Shown here: positions 44,407 through 56,627 of the stretch, piece by piece | Layout of the letters: every line of letters begins with the position of its first letter | Numbering within the stretch: position 1 is the first letter of the stretch | NCBI GenBank assembly: GCA_001566295.1 | Contig: KQ964255.1 | Span: 806,001-870,000 of the forward strand | Direction of reading: 5' to 3' | From: Microdochium bolleyi | Taxonomy: Eukaryota; Ascomycota; Sordariomycetes; Xylariales; Microdochiaceae | DNA: 64,000 nucleotides | The notes under the pieces: model-generated | The model's database searches: none | Told to the model about the DNA's origin: nothing | The model's input: the letters and a program-made list of their open reading frames with translations, nothing else | Program-made: the position numbers and the translations under genes

Positions 44407-47400
44407 ATGTCGGGGTTTGGGCTAACCTCCGGTTCATCAGCCGAGAACGAACGAACACGACGACCCTCGCTGGACTTCCGAGCCACCAACGAACCCCTCG
44501 ACGTTGCTCAGGACATTCGGTCTCCGACGCCGTCGCGCCTGCGTTCTGAAATCTTCACCGACGCCTTCCGGGGGCTCAAAAAAGCAATTCCGAGTCGAGA
44601 GGAGTCGCTGCGCTTCGGCAGGACCCCATCCCGCCTCGGTCTGAAGCCAACCGGTCCTCCTTCCTTCCCAATCCCAGCACCGTTGGAGTCAGCGCCACTT
44701 CCGAGCACCGACAAACCACCACAGCATGCACGGAACCTGAGCTTGCAGGACAGTCTAGAGAAACCTCTTCCCGTGCCTCCCCCGGGCCCAATATCACCAC
44801 TGAGCCCAAACACAACCGCGAGACAGCCACACATACCTCAGAACCAAAATAGTCTTGGCACGATATTCGATACACCAGATTCCCTGGACGATACGGGAAG
44901 CCAAGGGGGTGTCGACTCGAGAACAAGCACAATGGATTCATCTAGCTCCTTGCCACAGCAGGGGCAACTGCACAATGCTACCATGGAGGTGAGTACCTAG
45001 TACCTGGGACTGTTGCGGCCTGATGGGGTCCAGGGAGATAGATCACTCGTTAACCGACGGCAGAACTCTGGTCAATCACCATCAAACGCCCAGACAGCGA
45101 AACATACAGCCCCTGGAGCTCCAGTCGGCACAACATCGTCTTCTGGTTCATCAGCACATTTGTCCGGTCTTATGTGCAATGTACACAGGACGACTGGGCG
45201 CGAACCTCACCCGCTTGTGGGTGCGACGACGACAGTCTTGGGTGACAAGCTCTATGTATTCGGCGGGCGCATTCTCTCACGAAGTCGGCCGGCTCCGCTT
45301 ACTGCCGACCTTTACGAACTCGACCTGATCCGACGGCACTGGACGAAGCTGGAGACACATGGCGACATTCCTCCGCCACGCTACTTCCATTCGATGTGTG
45401 CGTTGGGCGATACGAAAATGGTCTGCTATGGTGGAATGTCGCCCACAGGCGCGCAAACTGCACCAGCCACTCAGGACCAGCAGCCCGAGGTAACAGTTAT
45501 GTCGGATATATACATCTACGATGTGCCTAGCAAGAAATGGACCTGCGTACCCACGCAGGATGCACCGCAAGGTCGTTACGCACACTGTGCCTGCATTCTG
45601 CCATCCTCAGCGACATTCTCATCGAATAAGGCGCCATTGTCTGCATTGCAGCACAACCCGTCTAGCTCGAACCCGAACGAAGGTCGTATAGGCATTAACA
45701 TCGATGGAGCAGGAGGCTCCGAGATGATCGTGGTCGGCGGTCAGGACGGCGCTAACCACTACATCGAGCAAATCAGCGTGTTCAATCTGCGAAGCTTGAA
45801 ATGGACCTCAACACAATCTCTGGGCAAGTCTTGTGGCGCATACCGGAGTGTCGTGGCACCGCTGGCTCCCCACGTCATGTCGAAGCTGAACAAGACAGCA
45901 GCCAATGGCACAAAGCCCGATGCCATGATCAGCCAAGACTCCAAGGAGCCTGGCTCGTCTATGCTTATTTATTCTAATTACAACTTCCTGGACGTCAAGT
46001 TGGAGTTGCAGATCCGCGGCCCAGACGGGTCACTCAGCGAGAGGCCAATGTCAGGCGCGCACTCGCCGCCAGGTCTACGCTTCCCTAATGGTGGCGTGAT
46101 CGATACCTACTTTGTGGTCAGCGGCACGTACTTGACTAGCTCAAAGCAGGAGTATGCACTCTGGGCGCTGGATCTGAGAACACTGAGCTGGTCGCGCATA
46201 GACGCTGGCGGCAGTGTTTTCAGCCAGGGCAGTTGGAACCGAGGCGTGCTGTGGAACCGGCGAAATACCTTTGTGGTTCTTGGCAACCGGAAGCGAAGTC
46301 TCGTTGATGACTACAATCACCGACGCATCAACTTCTCCAACGTATGCATGGTCGAGCTAGAGGCTTTTGGTTTCTACGACAATCCTCGCAAGATGTCGCC
46401 CCTGTCAGGCTTCGTGTCTGCCAGCAGTCCATACGCCGCTCCTGGCCTCAGTCTGGCTCGGAAGGCGGGCTGGACCGGTGGTGGCCGCGAGCACTCGCGG
46501 GCTGCCGAAGAACTAGGTGAAAAGGCGCTGGCGCTCCGAGAGTTGTCTGACATGGATATCCTGTGCATCGGCGGCGAAAGAATCCCAGTCAACTCACGGA
46601 TCGTGGCTCGCCGGTGGGGTCCCTACTTCGTCCAGCTTCTGCGGGAGGGTGCTGCAACTCAGGATGGAAGTGACTCAGCAACCCTTCGGACCGGTTTTTC
46701 CAGCTCCGCCGGCACTCGTATGTCGACCATGACGATAACGCAAGCAAATCGCAGCGCCGCAGACAGCAGCCTTTCGCTGGCGACGACTCTCAACAATACG
46801 GGATCCTTCAGCTCAACAAAGGCACCAAGCACAGCCGGCACATCGTTCTCTGGAAACGGCCCCGTGGACGCAAGCTCGATAAATGCTGCCCCGACCCCAG
46901 CGACGTTGCCGCCAACGTCACGACCTCGGTGCCTGTATCTGCCGCACACCTATCTCACGGTGCAGGCTCTGCTGCACTTTATTTATACATCCTCGCTGGC
47001 CGCACCTTCGTCTCCGCTGTGCACGCCACAAATCCTGTGCTCTCTGCTGCAGATTGCAAGGCCATACAAAGTGGACGGTCTCCTGGAAGCCGTGGTGGAG
47101 CGCCTTCATGCTCTTCTCGACTCCCGTAACGCTGCTGCCGTCTTCAACGCGACGGCGATGGCCGCGGGTGGTGGCCGTGGCATTGATAATACAATGAACC
47201 CCAACTTCCTCCTAGCATCGGACGACATGTCACTCTCCGGCACAGCAGACGGATGGGCGAACGGGCGCGTACGCAACGACTCGTCAGCGACCGACATGTC
47301 TAACGGCATGGGCGATCTGCGCATCAACACCAACGTGCCCAGTGCTCAGCCGGATAATGATGAGCTCAGTGCGACGAACAGCGTGTCCGGAAGCGAATGG

Positions 47401-47610
47401 AGCAGCTCGGTGGGCGATAGCGAGCGTGGAGCCGGCCGGGAGATATGGACTGGAGAGCTAAGCAGCGTCATCGGGCTGCAGAAGCGCGGTCTGAGGGGAC
47501 TCATGGAAGGCCGGCGGATGCGTGCGAATGTCGATCGTGAGCGAGAAGGCAGCCGTACGCAGGACAGGAACAACTCACAAAAGGTTGGCCTGGGTATCGG
47601 TGGGCCGTAG
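44407..47610 (+). CDS. Kelch-repeat/BTB protein (Ral2- or Mds3-like)
   Basis: Exons 44407-44988 and 45034-47610, separated by a 45-nt phase-0 intron, give 1052 aa. The N-terminal 230 residues are Ser/Pro-rich and probably disordered. Kelch-type blades follow from about residue 245 (HPLVGATTTVLGDKLYVFGG; then DLYELDLIRRHWTKLETHG; PPPRYFHSMCALG; MIVVGGQDG). A split BTB-like region follows: the first part near residue 696 (LSDMDILCIGGERIPVNSRI), the second near 824 (YLTVQALLHFIYTSSL), separated by a Ser/Thr-rich insert. The tail is hydrophilic. In yeasts such kelch proteins act in signalling: Ral2 with Ras1 in fission yeast, Mds3/Pmd1 in pH and TOR signalling. Which is the true orthologue is not settled here. 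The ATG at 44407 is the first in frame. Confidence 0.85.
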
Positions 47611-48632
47611 CGAAGAAATGATTGCTGCCGGAAGTTGGAAACCTAACGTCTTTGTTCCGCCAAGAGACCCATGGCCACGGTGTTGTGTTTTTTCCAATGT
47701 GTCTGGCCCTCATTATCGAGATGAGACTACAACTAGAGCGACGTTGGGCTGTTTGACACGACCAAGATTCTTCCACTTGACGGGCGTCGGCCCCAATTCT
47801 CCGGTATCTACTTACTTACTTATGAATATAAGAATGATGACATATGAAGTCCCGACATGTATCTTGTCCTTTGACGTGAACTTGGTACACGAATGGAGCT
47901 CAAAACCTACAGCTTTTATCTAGTCGCCTCCACAGTCATTCGAGCACCCTGTGGGGGTGGTGGTCCTACCAGTTATCTAGAGACAATAATGTTGACTTTA
48001 TCGTGGGATTCGTCCGGTCGAGGAAGTGACAGGTGGACAGCAGCCGCGCAATGTATCCGGCAATACGCGGTACTGGTTCCCTTAGCACGGTTTGTGAAAA
48101 GAGAGCATGGGCTCTGTATACCTGAGAGACTGCGCTGGTGGTTAGCTGAGCTCCTATGACCTGTTCTCCATCCTTGCGGTTTGTCTTGCGGGTGTCGGGA
48201 CTTTCTTCAAGCAAAAAGGAAGGCTTGGGACGGGGAAGGGGTTTAACGGCTGCGAAGGATAAGAGGCACAGATGACAACGTCCCCCTGACCAGTCCCAGG
48301 CTATGTAATGTGCAATGTTTGTGTAAAGCTTTGAGCATCATGTCATACTACAGAATATTGAGCAAGTCTTGTCACTCAAAAGGATTATCTATCGTATCGT
48401 CATAGCCCATCGTCTCTATGAGGCGGAACGCAGAACTTCTTTCCAAACCTAGACCTCCCTTGGCGTGTGGCACGATGAAAGTACGGGTATTTATTTCACC
48501 CAATATCTCTCGTATCGTTTCTTGCTCCTGAGAGAGGAGGGTCCTTGCGTACACTCGTACTGAACCGAAGCTGCCTTGGTGCTCACCTCCTACAACTCGG
48601 GTACAGGCGTTGGGCCATCATCTCCCCGAGCT
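47611..48632. other. 3' region between convergent kelch and transporter genes
   Basis: 1022 bp without a supported gene. A minus-strand frame of about 80 codons ends at 48372 but has no start codon or family resemblance. Confidence 0.5.
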
Positions 48633-50606
48633 CTAAACCTTCTCGACCCGCGCGGCAGCCTGCTCGACCTTCTCGTCATCCTCGTCCTCCTTGTCGGCGA
48701 CGATGCCAGCCTTGCCAAGGCCATCGACCAGCCGGCCGTTCTCGATGCCGACGTCGCGGCGGGCCTGCTCGAGGAGCTCGGCGTCGGCGGCGCCCGTGCG
48801 GGAGCCAAAGACGGAGTCCATCTCCTCGAGCGTGGCGCCCCGGGTCTCGGGCAGCGCCCACCAGACCCAGACGATGCCAGCGGCCAGGAAGACGGCGAAG
48901 AAGATGTACGTGCCCCAGCCCCAGCCCTCGAACATGGCGGGCACGAAGAAGGCGACGGCGAAGTTGTTGAGCCAGTTGCTCGAGGCGCCGATGGAGGCGC
49001 CCTTGGAGCGGATCGACAGCGGGAAGATCTCCGAGACTGGATGGATCGGCTATGGTCAGCAGCTGTGTAGATTTCCACGTAGGATAGAAAAGATTTGTCT
49101 AGAAAACTTACTCAGGGTCCAGCTGACGGGGCCCCAGGTCGCGCCGAACGCTCCGACGTAGATCCAGATGAAGACCACGGCCGTCCAGCCACCCGCCACG
49201 TGAGCCTTCCAGTCGTGGCCCTGCAGCGCAACAATGATGCCGGGGATAACCATTGAGATCCACATGACGACTGAGCCCCAGATGAGCATGGGCTTGCGCC
49301 CGACCTTGTCAATAATGGCCATGGCCGGGAGGGTGCTGACGAAGAACACCACACCCGTGACTCCGGTCGCAAGCAGCGCCTGGGTGTCCCCCGTCAACCC
49401 GAGCGTCAGGAAGACGTTACTGGCATAGTAAATTATGGCATCGATTCCTAGCGTCCGAGATTTGTCAGTCCTGTATTCTAGATGATCTGGAGAAGATAAA
49501 TCATACCTCCCCATTGCTGTTTTGCACCAAAGTTAGCTTATGTCACTTGGCCTCAGACTTGAAATTAAGAACCCAGGGAGATGACGAACCTGGAAGAACA
49601 TGATGAGCCATGCCGTCGCAACGCGCTTGAAGTTGTCCTTTGTGCGGACAATGTTCCAGTACTGGGCGAGCTCGCTCTGCCAGACGCTGTTGTCCTCCTT
49701 GGCGGCGGCCTGTGGGAAGTCGCGCATGAACGCGCGGCGCTCGAAGAGTGCCTCGGCCTTGATCTCGCGGTACTCGAGCTGCACGAGCTCGTGCTCGGGC
49801 TCAAGCTGGCGGAGCTTGGCGAGGGTGGCGATGGCCTCGTCGTCGCGGCCCTTCTTGACCAGCCAGCGCGGCGAGAAGGGCAGCCACCAGATGCCGACGG
49901 CGAGGACCGCGGCGGGGACGCCCTGGATGATCGAGGGCAGCTGCCATGCCAGGTTGGACTGGGTCTCGCCGGTGCCGCCGATGTAGTTGGTGCCGTAGCC
50001 GATCCAGAAGCTCAGCATGATTCCGATGATGGTCGCCAGCTGGTAGAACGAGACGATGAAGCCACGGGAATTCGGAGGGGAGATCTCTGCATTGTAGAGA
50101 GGTCTAGACAGAACGCGAGCCATGGTGTTAGTTACTGTGCTCGTAGTGTAGTTCTCACTGAGAGTCACAATGGGTGCCGACTCCAACACTCACCCTACAC
50201 CACTGAATGTGCCGACGCCAAGACCAGTGAAGAAGCGCCCGGCGTAGAGCAGCTCAGGCTTGTGGAAAGAGGCACCGCAATATAGGTAGCTCCCGAGGAC
50301 GACCCAGATGCATGCGCTGAACATGGTGTACTTGCGGGAGAAGACCTCGCCAAAGATGCCGGCCGTGAGCGAGCCGAGGATACCGCCGAGCTGGAGGACC
50401 GAGGTCAGCCAGCCCTTTGCGCTCGACGACTCGACGACCGTGGGGAAGTTTTCCATGAAGCGGTGCATCACAAAGGACTGCCCGAGAACACCCTGCTGGT
50501 AGCCATATTCAAAACCACCAAGGGAGGCGAAGAAGGCGATGGTCACGAGCCGGGGGTTCGACAGCGCCGTCTTCCAGCCGCCGCCGCTGGCAGATTCGCC
50601 TGCCAT
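48633..50606 (-). CDS. MFS sugar transporter with a 10-nt exon
   Basis: Exons (minus) are 50606-50194, 50103-49590, 49516-49507, 49447-49112 and 49036-48633, giving 558 aa with consistent phases. Motifs are those of sugar porters: GGFEYGYQQGVLGQSF in helix 1, AGRFFTGLGVGTFSGV, PLYNAEISPPNSRG, SPRWLVKKGRDDEA, IDKVGRKPMLIWG, LISEIFPLSIRSKG and ALPETRGATLEEMD (PETRG). The 10-nt exon encodes the middle of FFQQWGGIDAIIYY, the conserved QQ-x-x-G-x-[ND] sugar-binding segment of helix 7, so it is required. The C-terminus is acidic. The substrate is probably a hexose or other sugar; this is inferred from the family. The ATG at 50606 is the first ATG in the frame. Confidence 0.9.
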
Positions 50607-53060
50607 GTTGAAAGCAGCGTTCCTTGTGTCGATGGCCAAAGGGTATCGCGGGGTCTATCCGTGTGTAAGTCGCGGTCCTGGCCAGCGAGCTCCAACTGTG
50701 AAAGAGGGCACAAGTGGGAGAGATGTATGGGACCCGAAACAAGAAAGACAAGAGAGCGATCTCCCCCCTTTTGTATCAAACAATGAGCGAGAGCATCGTG
50801 GGCGAGCGCAACCCGATTCGGAGTTCCCTGATCGGCAGCATTGCTCCATGCTCGGCCGCAACCACGTTTCCCCAACTCGGGGGTCACATTTTTTCCCGCC
50901 GATCCCCTCAGAATCCCCACAGTCTTCTAGTGCGGAGTCAGTGGTACGCGCATCGACGAGAATGGAGGGCAAGGCACCTTGCTAGGTCTGGGCACGGACT
51001 ACGTCCAGGAGATAACTACGCTCGGGTCGTACTGTACTGAGAAATCTCAGCCAGGCTGACCGTTCCTCCCCAGGGCTAAAAGTTTACATCATCCGCACAG
51101 CTACAGGATGCTCATGACTTCAAGCAGGTCTTCCAAGGCATCCCCGGCATGAGGACCAAGGCGTATCAGTACTGAGTACCAAGAATCGCGCTGCATGTCG
51201 GATCTTGGGAGGCCACCGGAGAGGACCCCGAGAGGGTGATGAGCCGCAACGAGCAAGTTCTAGCGCTGACGAAACACGCGAGGAAAACTTTTGCGTGCGG
51301 CAAACTGGTCATGTGAGGTTGTCCGGAACACGGACGAGGACGGGATCATGACTAAAGCACGACACTCGCCTGTCAGGGGTCCCCCGCCCGGCACTTTGGC
51401 CAGCGCCCGGCAGTGCCAAGGAGGGAGGCGCCCGGAGAATAGTCGTCCTTGGCTTCGGTGATGTTCCGCAGGCTTTGTGTCATTGCACGTGGCGCCGCTG
51501 TGGCTGCGAAGCTTGATTGCGCGTGACAAGCCTTGCTTAGTTCTTTGAATGTTGTGTCTGGTGTCTGGTGTCTGGTATCTGATACACGTCAGTGGCCGAT
51601 GTACACATCTACATGTGTAAAACTACTTTAAGTATATATCTTGGTGTCTGAATTGAGGTGCCAAAGAGTCCGGACGGTCAGCTTGATTCGGCCCTTTTCC
51701 CAGCTCTCTTCTCCAGGCACAGGCGATCCCCACGGGGGGCACCGCACTCCTGCTTTCCCCTCCTTTCTCTCATATGCCTGCCATTATTTCGCTGACCCTC
51801 TTCGCTAGCCCATTCTCTGCTTCACCACGACCCACTGCTCTCGCAGGTCGCCGAACTCCTCCATAAACAGTCCTGCTCGTGTAGAGCCGGCCATCGACGG
51901 ATCGCGGCTGGACTTGCTCACCTTGGCCTCTCCGTACCCCTGGTGAAGCCATTCAGGGTCCCCACTTCGGTGAGCACCTCGCCGGCCCCGAGACGTGACC
52001 TTTCGTAGAGCGACAAATAAATATCCACGGTTATTGACGTTGTTGTTGTTGCATTCACTTGGGGTAGTTGGTAAGGGTGATCAATCAATGCATGGTTCGA
52101 GATCTGTATTCAAGCTGTTCGGGACCACTGGTAAAGACATCGTCACAACAGGACGGCCTTGGTAGCACTGCCCATTCTGCTGCAGCCACCCGCACTAGGG
52201 CTCGCTAGGTACCCCATGGCGAAACATGTCCCAGTGTCCGACATGCGACGACACCATTCCCACACTTTGTTACGTTATAGTAGCCTCAACGGATCCACCG
52301 CAACCCGCGGGCGTTACCGGCTCCGAGACAAGGTCTGCACAGAGCCGAGAGCCTGCACAGTCTCACAGAGAGAACGTGTTGTCCAAGCCCGCCTAAATGA
52401 AACAAAAATCTCGCTAGAGGCCGAGTACCAAACGGACACCGGCTGTCACAACCCGAAAGTTTCTCGAGGCATATTTGCTACGACCCCTCCAAACACAGTG
52501 CACTGCTTTCTAGGCTGGCCCTACCACCATATCCTCGCGTTGCCCTCTGAGCTAGAGAGAAGGACGTCTCATGCCACCTTCGGCTAGATCGTTAGAGGTC
52601 CAGAGGTGAGCCAAGTCAAAAGGACACGGCCAACCGGATAAGGCCTACATCGGTAATGTAGTAATTAATGGACAAAAGATCCTCTGGGAAGCGTAGGATA
52701 AGTATTCTCCCGGGGACCCTTAGTAGCACATGGCTGGGATGCTCCGCACGTCGACTTTGAGAAAGAGCCGGCCTGGACACCCGAAATCACGGATCTCGTG
52801 GTAAAACATTACTCGGAAGACCAAGTACACAAAAGTGCGTGGTCACGACCAGCAACTGGCAGGAACTAGATGGGTTATCTAATATTCTCAGAGGTACGAC
52901 AAGGCGCTCTTGGCTGACGAGGACACGCTTGAACGAAGGCACAGGTAGTCCAACCACCACCGCTTCTTCCCACAATCGTGGGTAACTAGCTTTCTTTCAC
53001 ACAAAGACTCTATGCAGAACTGACAGCCGTCGCCAGCAGCAATGCTCGGCGAAACACAAT
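50607..53060. other. 2.5-kb intergenic region, no gene seen
   Basis: The region holds the promoter of the transporter (-) and the 3' end of the patatin gene (-). A short irregular repeat of GTGTCTG units lies near 51552-51580. Only short, unconvincing open frames occur. Confidence 0.5.
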
Positions 53061-55427
53061 CTAGACATCATCGTCGTCATCGTATTCATCATCCTCCGAG
53101 GTCTGCGCATCGCTAGTATCAATGCCGACGTCACCTCGTCGGCGAGAATTGATCTGCGGTGATGTCATCGAGGCTGCATCATCAACGACGATATCTGGGC
53201 TGCCTCTGCTTTTCGGCCCCACGGCCGCATGCATCGGCTTAGCCGGCAACGGCGACTGAGCCAGCGAGCCGTGATATCCAGACTTGGGTAGCAGCAGCGC
53301 AGGCTGCGCTTGGCTCGCGGCTATCTCACGGGCAAATTCGACGTGTGGCGGCCGTGTCTGTACGGGTGACAATTGGAGAATCGGGATAAGGTAATTCCGT
53401 GGCAGTCTCCTCGATCGCATCGCCATACGCGGCTTTCTGCTGTGGCTGTGCATCGCCATCTCGAGGCGCTCTTCCTCTTCTGTGTCCTCATCTGTGACCT
53501 TGTACAGCGGCTCATTGGACAGGTCCGAGACGTGAGACTTAAGATCGCCCACTGGTCTTCTGTTCGATCGTCTCAGTGCCAATTTCTCCCTGGATGGCAC
53601 GGTATCGATTTGAGGCATACCAAGGCGCGAAGACCGTCCAAGATCGTGACTACCTCTCCGGGCTCCGTCATAATTGCTGGTCATTGCTCTCCGCAAGTCC
53701 ACTTGGCTCTTGCTAAAGACCACGCGGGCCCGGAGGGCGTGGACGGCATTATCAAGAGCTATCTCGATCGCGCACCGGTCCCGAATCCGTGATAGGAGGG
53801 GCCAGGTGCCTCGCTCCCCGAGCATGGCCATCCGCTCCATGAAACTGGGTGTCGGGTTTTTCAGAATGCGTGGCAGATCGAACACACCAACGGCAGGGAA
53901 TATGTTGATGTCGCCGGAGTATTTCTGGCTGAGCACCGCCTGGAGCTTGCTGACAAGGTTGGTAAAGATGCCCATCTCGCCCATGACTTGCATGCGATGC
54001 AGCGCCTCGTTCTTCGCAAGCGCAGTGAGCGAATGAAGCCAAGGCGAGTCGCTGGTTGAATCTGGCTGCTGGGCGGAAGACTTGCTGTCGCCGTGTCCTT
54101 GGGCGCCTTCTCGTGCTAGGAAAGGTGCTACATGAGGATTGACCTGGGACACGATAAAGTGGTTGACGTTGAACATTTCGGCCAGTCTTGTCATGGGAAG
54201 ATCGTTGTCAACCGAGCCGTCGATCCACATCTGGGGCGTCGAATCCCAGGAGCTGTGCTCACCAGTCACGGGGTCTTTTACCAGGAGGTGCGCCGCGCTG
54301 AACACCAGTGGAACAGAGCAGGAGGCTGCGACGGCCGACCATATCATGACGTTGGGTGCCGTGACGTAGTTGAGAAGCCGTGGAAGCTCATATATGGATG
54401 CAGACGAGACTGTGATGTTGCAGATCCGTCGGGTCCGATTGTAGGCTTCCTGGAAGGTCATGTCTCCGAGCATGTCCTGCATGACGCGCGTCAAGTGCTT
54501 GATGTCTGACCAGTTGCCCTTGGTGAAGAGCCTGATCACGTGGTCTAGCATAGTGTCCTCGTTACCCTCTTCGTCAAACACCGCGAGGTCGCCATATGGA
54601 AATTCTTTCAAGATCTGGGGCAGCTCGTCGTTGGTGCGGGAACACACGACGGCGCAGACGATGGATCCTGCCGATGCACCAGAGATGATACGTGGCAGCA
54701 GCCTCGCCTCAAACATGGCCTTGATAACGCCGATATGCGACATGCCAAAGGTTCCGCCGCCGCTGAGGAGGAGGGCGCTCCGGCCGAAGCTCTGTCGTGC
54801 GAAGAGCATGGCATCGAGGAGATCCTTGGGGCCCCACTCGTCGTCGTGTGTGCTTGTAGCGCCCTGCTCCACGAGAGCAGCAATGGTTCGCAGTGCCGAG
54901 CTCACGTAGTTCTCAATCAGTTGCTTCGTTCCGCAATGGCAGTGCTGATAGAGCTCGATGTTGTCCGTGCCTCCGAGGTCCCGAGAAAGAGACGTCCGGA
55001 TCATGTGCATCATGGCCGGGACGTCGAACTTGCTGCGTGCCTCGTCGAGTTGCCGCAGCCTCTCCTCGAGCAGGCCGGAGTTGTACTCGCCGCTGTGAGC
55101 GTCTTCCTTCCATAAGTTGTTGCCCTCTAGGGTATCTAGCTCGCGTGCTGCAGTATACCATGACTTGTACGTCTCCGCCGCCGCCATTCTGGTGTGCAGG
55201 AGCTGCTTGCGCTCATCGCGCAGCCGGAGGGTCTCTCTGTGCTCTGGGGAGAGTCCATCTCGAAGGTACAGGAAGCCATTGACGACCGTTGAGACTGGCG
55301 ACTCGGTCGATCTCGGTGTCGATTTCGATGTTGTGGGGGCGCCTGGCTTGGAGGGCGGCCTGCTCGTTGCGCAAGCGACTGGGTGCGCCGATCGCGACCA
55401 CGACGCAAGATTGGGTGCAGTCACCAT
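53061..55427 (-). CDS. Patatin-like triacylglycerol lipase (TGL3/4/5 group)
   Basis: A single exon of 788 aa. A DUF3336-like N-terminal region (about residues 60-200, with RMAAAETYKSWYTAARELD) precedes the patatin domain. The oxyanion-hole motif SGGGTFGMSHIGV is followed by the nucleophile elbow GASAGS (Ser252) and the dyad aspartate in WIDGSVDNDLP. The C-terminal 250 residues are charged and probably disordered, ending in an acidic Asp/Glu/Tyr run. The family hydrolyses triacylglycerol on lipid droplets, and some members act as lysophospholipid acyltransferases. The frame stays open upstream of the ATG for about 60 codons with protein-like composition, and a CATTCAG acceptor-like site lies before it. 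An additional 5' exon is therefore possible. Confidence 0.92.
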   Translation of the reverse strand: MVTAPNLASWSRSAHPVACATSRPPSKPGAPTTSKSTPRSTESPVSTVVNGFLYLRDGLSPEHRETLRLRDERKQLLHTRMAAAETYKSWYTAARELDTLEGNNLWKEDAHSGEYNSGLLEERLRQLDEARSKFDVPAMMHMIRTSLSRDLGGTDNIELYQHCHCGTKQLIENYVSSALRTIAALVEQGATSTHDDEWGPKDLLDAMLFARQSFGRSALLLSGGGTFGMSHIGVIKAMFEARLLPRIISGASAGSIVCAVVCSRTNDELPQILKEFPYGDLAVFDEEGNEDTMLDHVIRLFTKGNWSDIKHLTRVMQDMLGDMTFQEAYNRTRRICNITVSSASIYELPRLLNYVTAPNVMIWSAVAASCSVPLVFSAAHLLVKDPVTGEHSSWDSTPQMWIDGSVDNDLPMTRLAEMFNVNHFIVSQVNPHVAPFLAREGAQGHGDSKSSAQQPDSTSDSPWLHSLTALAKNEALHRMQVMGEMGIFTNLVSKLQAVLSQKYSGDINIFPAVGVFDLPRILKNPTPSFMERMAMLGERGTWPLLSRIRDRCAIEIALDNAVHALRARVVFSKSQVDLRRAMTSNYDGARRGSHDLGRSSRLGMPQIDTVPSREKLALRRSNRRPVGDLKSHVSDLSNEPLYKVTDEDTEEEERLEMAMHSHSRKPRMAMRSRRLPRNYLIPILQLSPVQTRPPHVEFAREIAASQAQPALLLPKSGYHGSLAQSPLPAKPMHAAVGPKSRGSPDIVVDDAASMTSPQINSRRRGDVGIDTSDAQTSEDDEYDDDDDV

Positions 55428-56627
55428 GGTCACGGATTCATCCGACACCGTGGAGCCCAGGCCTGTGGTTCTTCTGACGTTGGCCTCGGCGGCAGATGCT
55501 ATGAGAAGCCCATGTGGATATGCAGCGAGATTTGTCGAATATGCTTGATGCCTGAATGTCTGTCTGTGTCTGTGTGATCAAGTTCAAAGGCCGGGTGCAG
55601 ATGTGGCCGGAGGAAGCGAGCCAGGGATTGTCGGAGCCTGTTATGGCAAAGGCTGGTGGTTGATCGTGAGGAACGGATATCGCAAGGACCGTGGAGGAAG
55701 CAATATAGGGAGTCGATGTCAAAAATTGGAGTTTCTGCGCACAAGCACGCGCGGTGGTTTTATTGTGGTTGCTGTGGAGGTGGTTGTGGCGGTCGGGAAT
55801 GGAGAAGAAGTCGGTGTCGGCGTTGGCGATGGGGACACGCCGCCCATGCTGGTGGCAGGTGATCTAACTTCCCCGTACAATCCGATGCGATGACGCTGGA
55901 GACAGCAAGGGCAGGCGTGGGGTGCGGCAGTAGTGGCCGGCGCCTGCAGGGGTTGGGCACCCATTGACGATCCTCGCTTAGCGGGACCCGTGGACGGTAC
56001 CTAACTCATGACCACCAGATGCCATCTGCAGTGCAACCATCTCGATTTAGAGTCACGCGCGACTGCCGCTGCTAGCGATGTTGGGCATCTATTCTCCATC
56101 CCTTTCGACTCGTGACCCTTGTGACACCTAGTCCTTCTCCCGGTTTTGCTGAACAGCGGCCTGGTTTTCACGTCTCGACATAATGGATTGTCCATACCCG
56201 AATCAATGTTTCCAAAGGCGATGCCAAGATCACCACCTTTTGGAGCAGCGGCGTCCGTCGCCCTTCTTCAGCCAGAACTACGCACCACGACAAGCGGGAC
56301 AATTCCTCCGTTACCAGGCTCAGCCTGCCCCAGATGCCTTCAGTCGCGCACGGACTTGCACATGTCAACTCCTCTCAACATTCAGGGTTGGCATGTGCCC
56401 AACCCACCCCGCCACCCATAAGGTCGAAGGGTGGTCAGACCTGCTGTGTCTGAAGCGCTATGAGACACCAGTCACTTCTTTGCTGCTGGATTGCCCATCC
56501 ACAAGCAGGCTCGCTGTGAGAACAGCAGGTTATTGTCTGTCAGGCTTAGTCTGATGGATACGCTTCGCCATGGTGGCACTGGCCAGAAACCCCTTAGGCC
56601 ATAGTGCCGCCATTCCTGGTTCGCATC
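55428..56627. other. Intergenic region, no gene seen
   Basis: 1200 bp with the promoter of the patatin gene and the 3' end of the hydrolase gene. The first part may include a further 5' exon of the patatin gene. No other gene is supported. Confidence 0.5.

Noticed and set aside
48372..48620. Minus-strand frame of about 80 codons after the sugar transporter
   Set aside because: The peptide looks fairly protein-like, but there is no ATG, no defensible acceptor and no family resemblance. It most likely lies in the transporter's 3' untranslated region.
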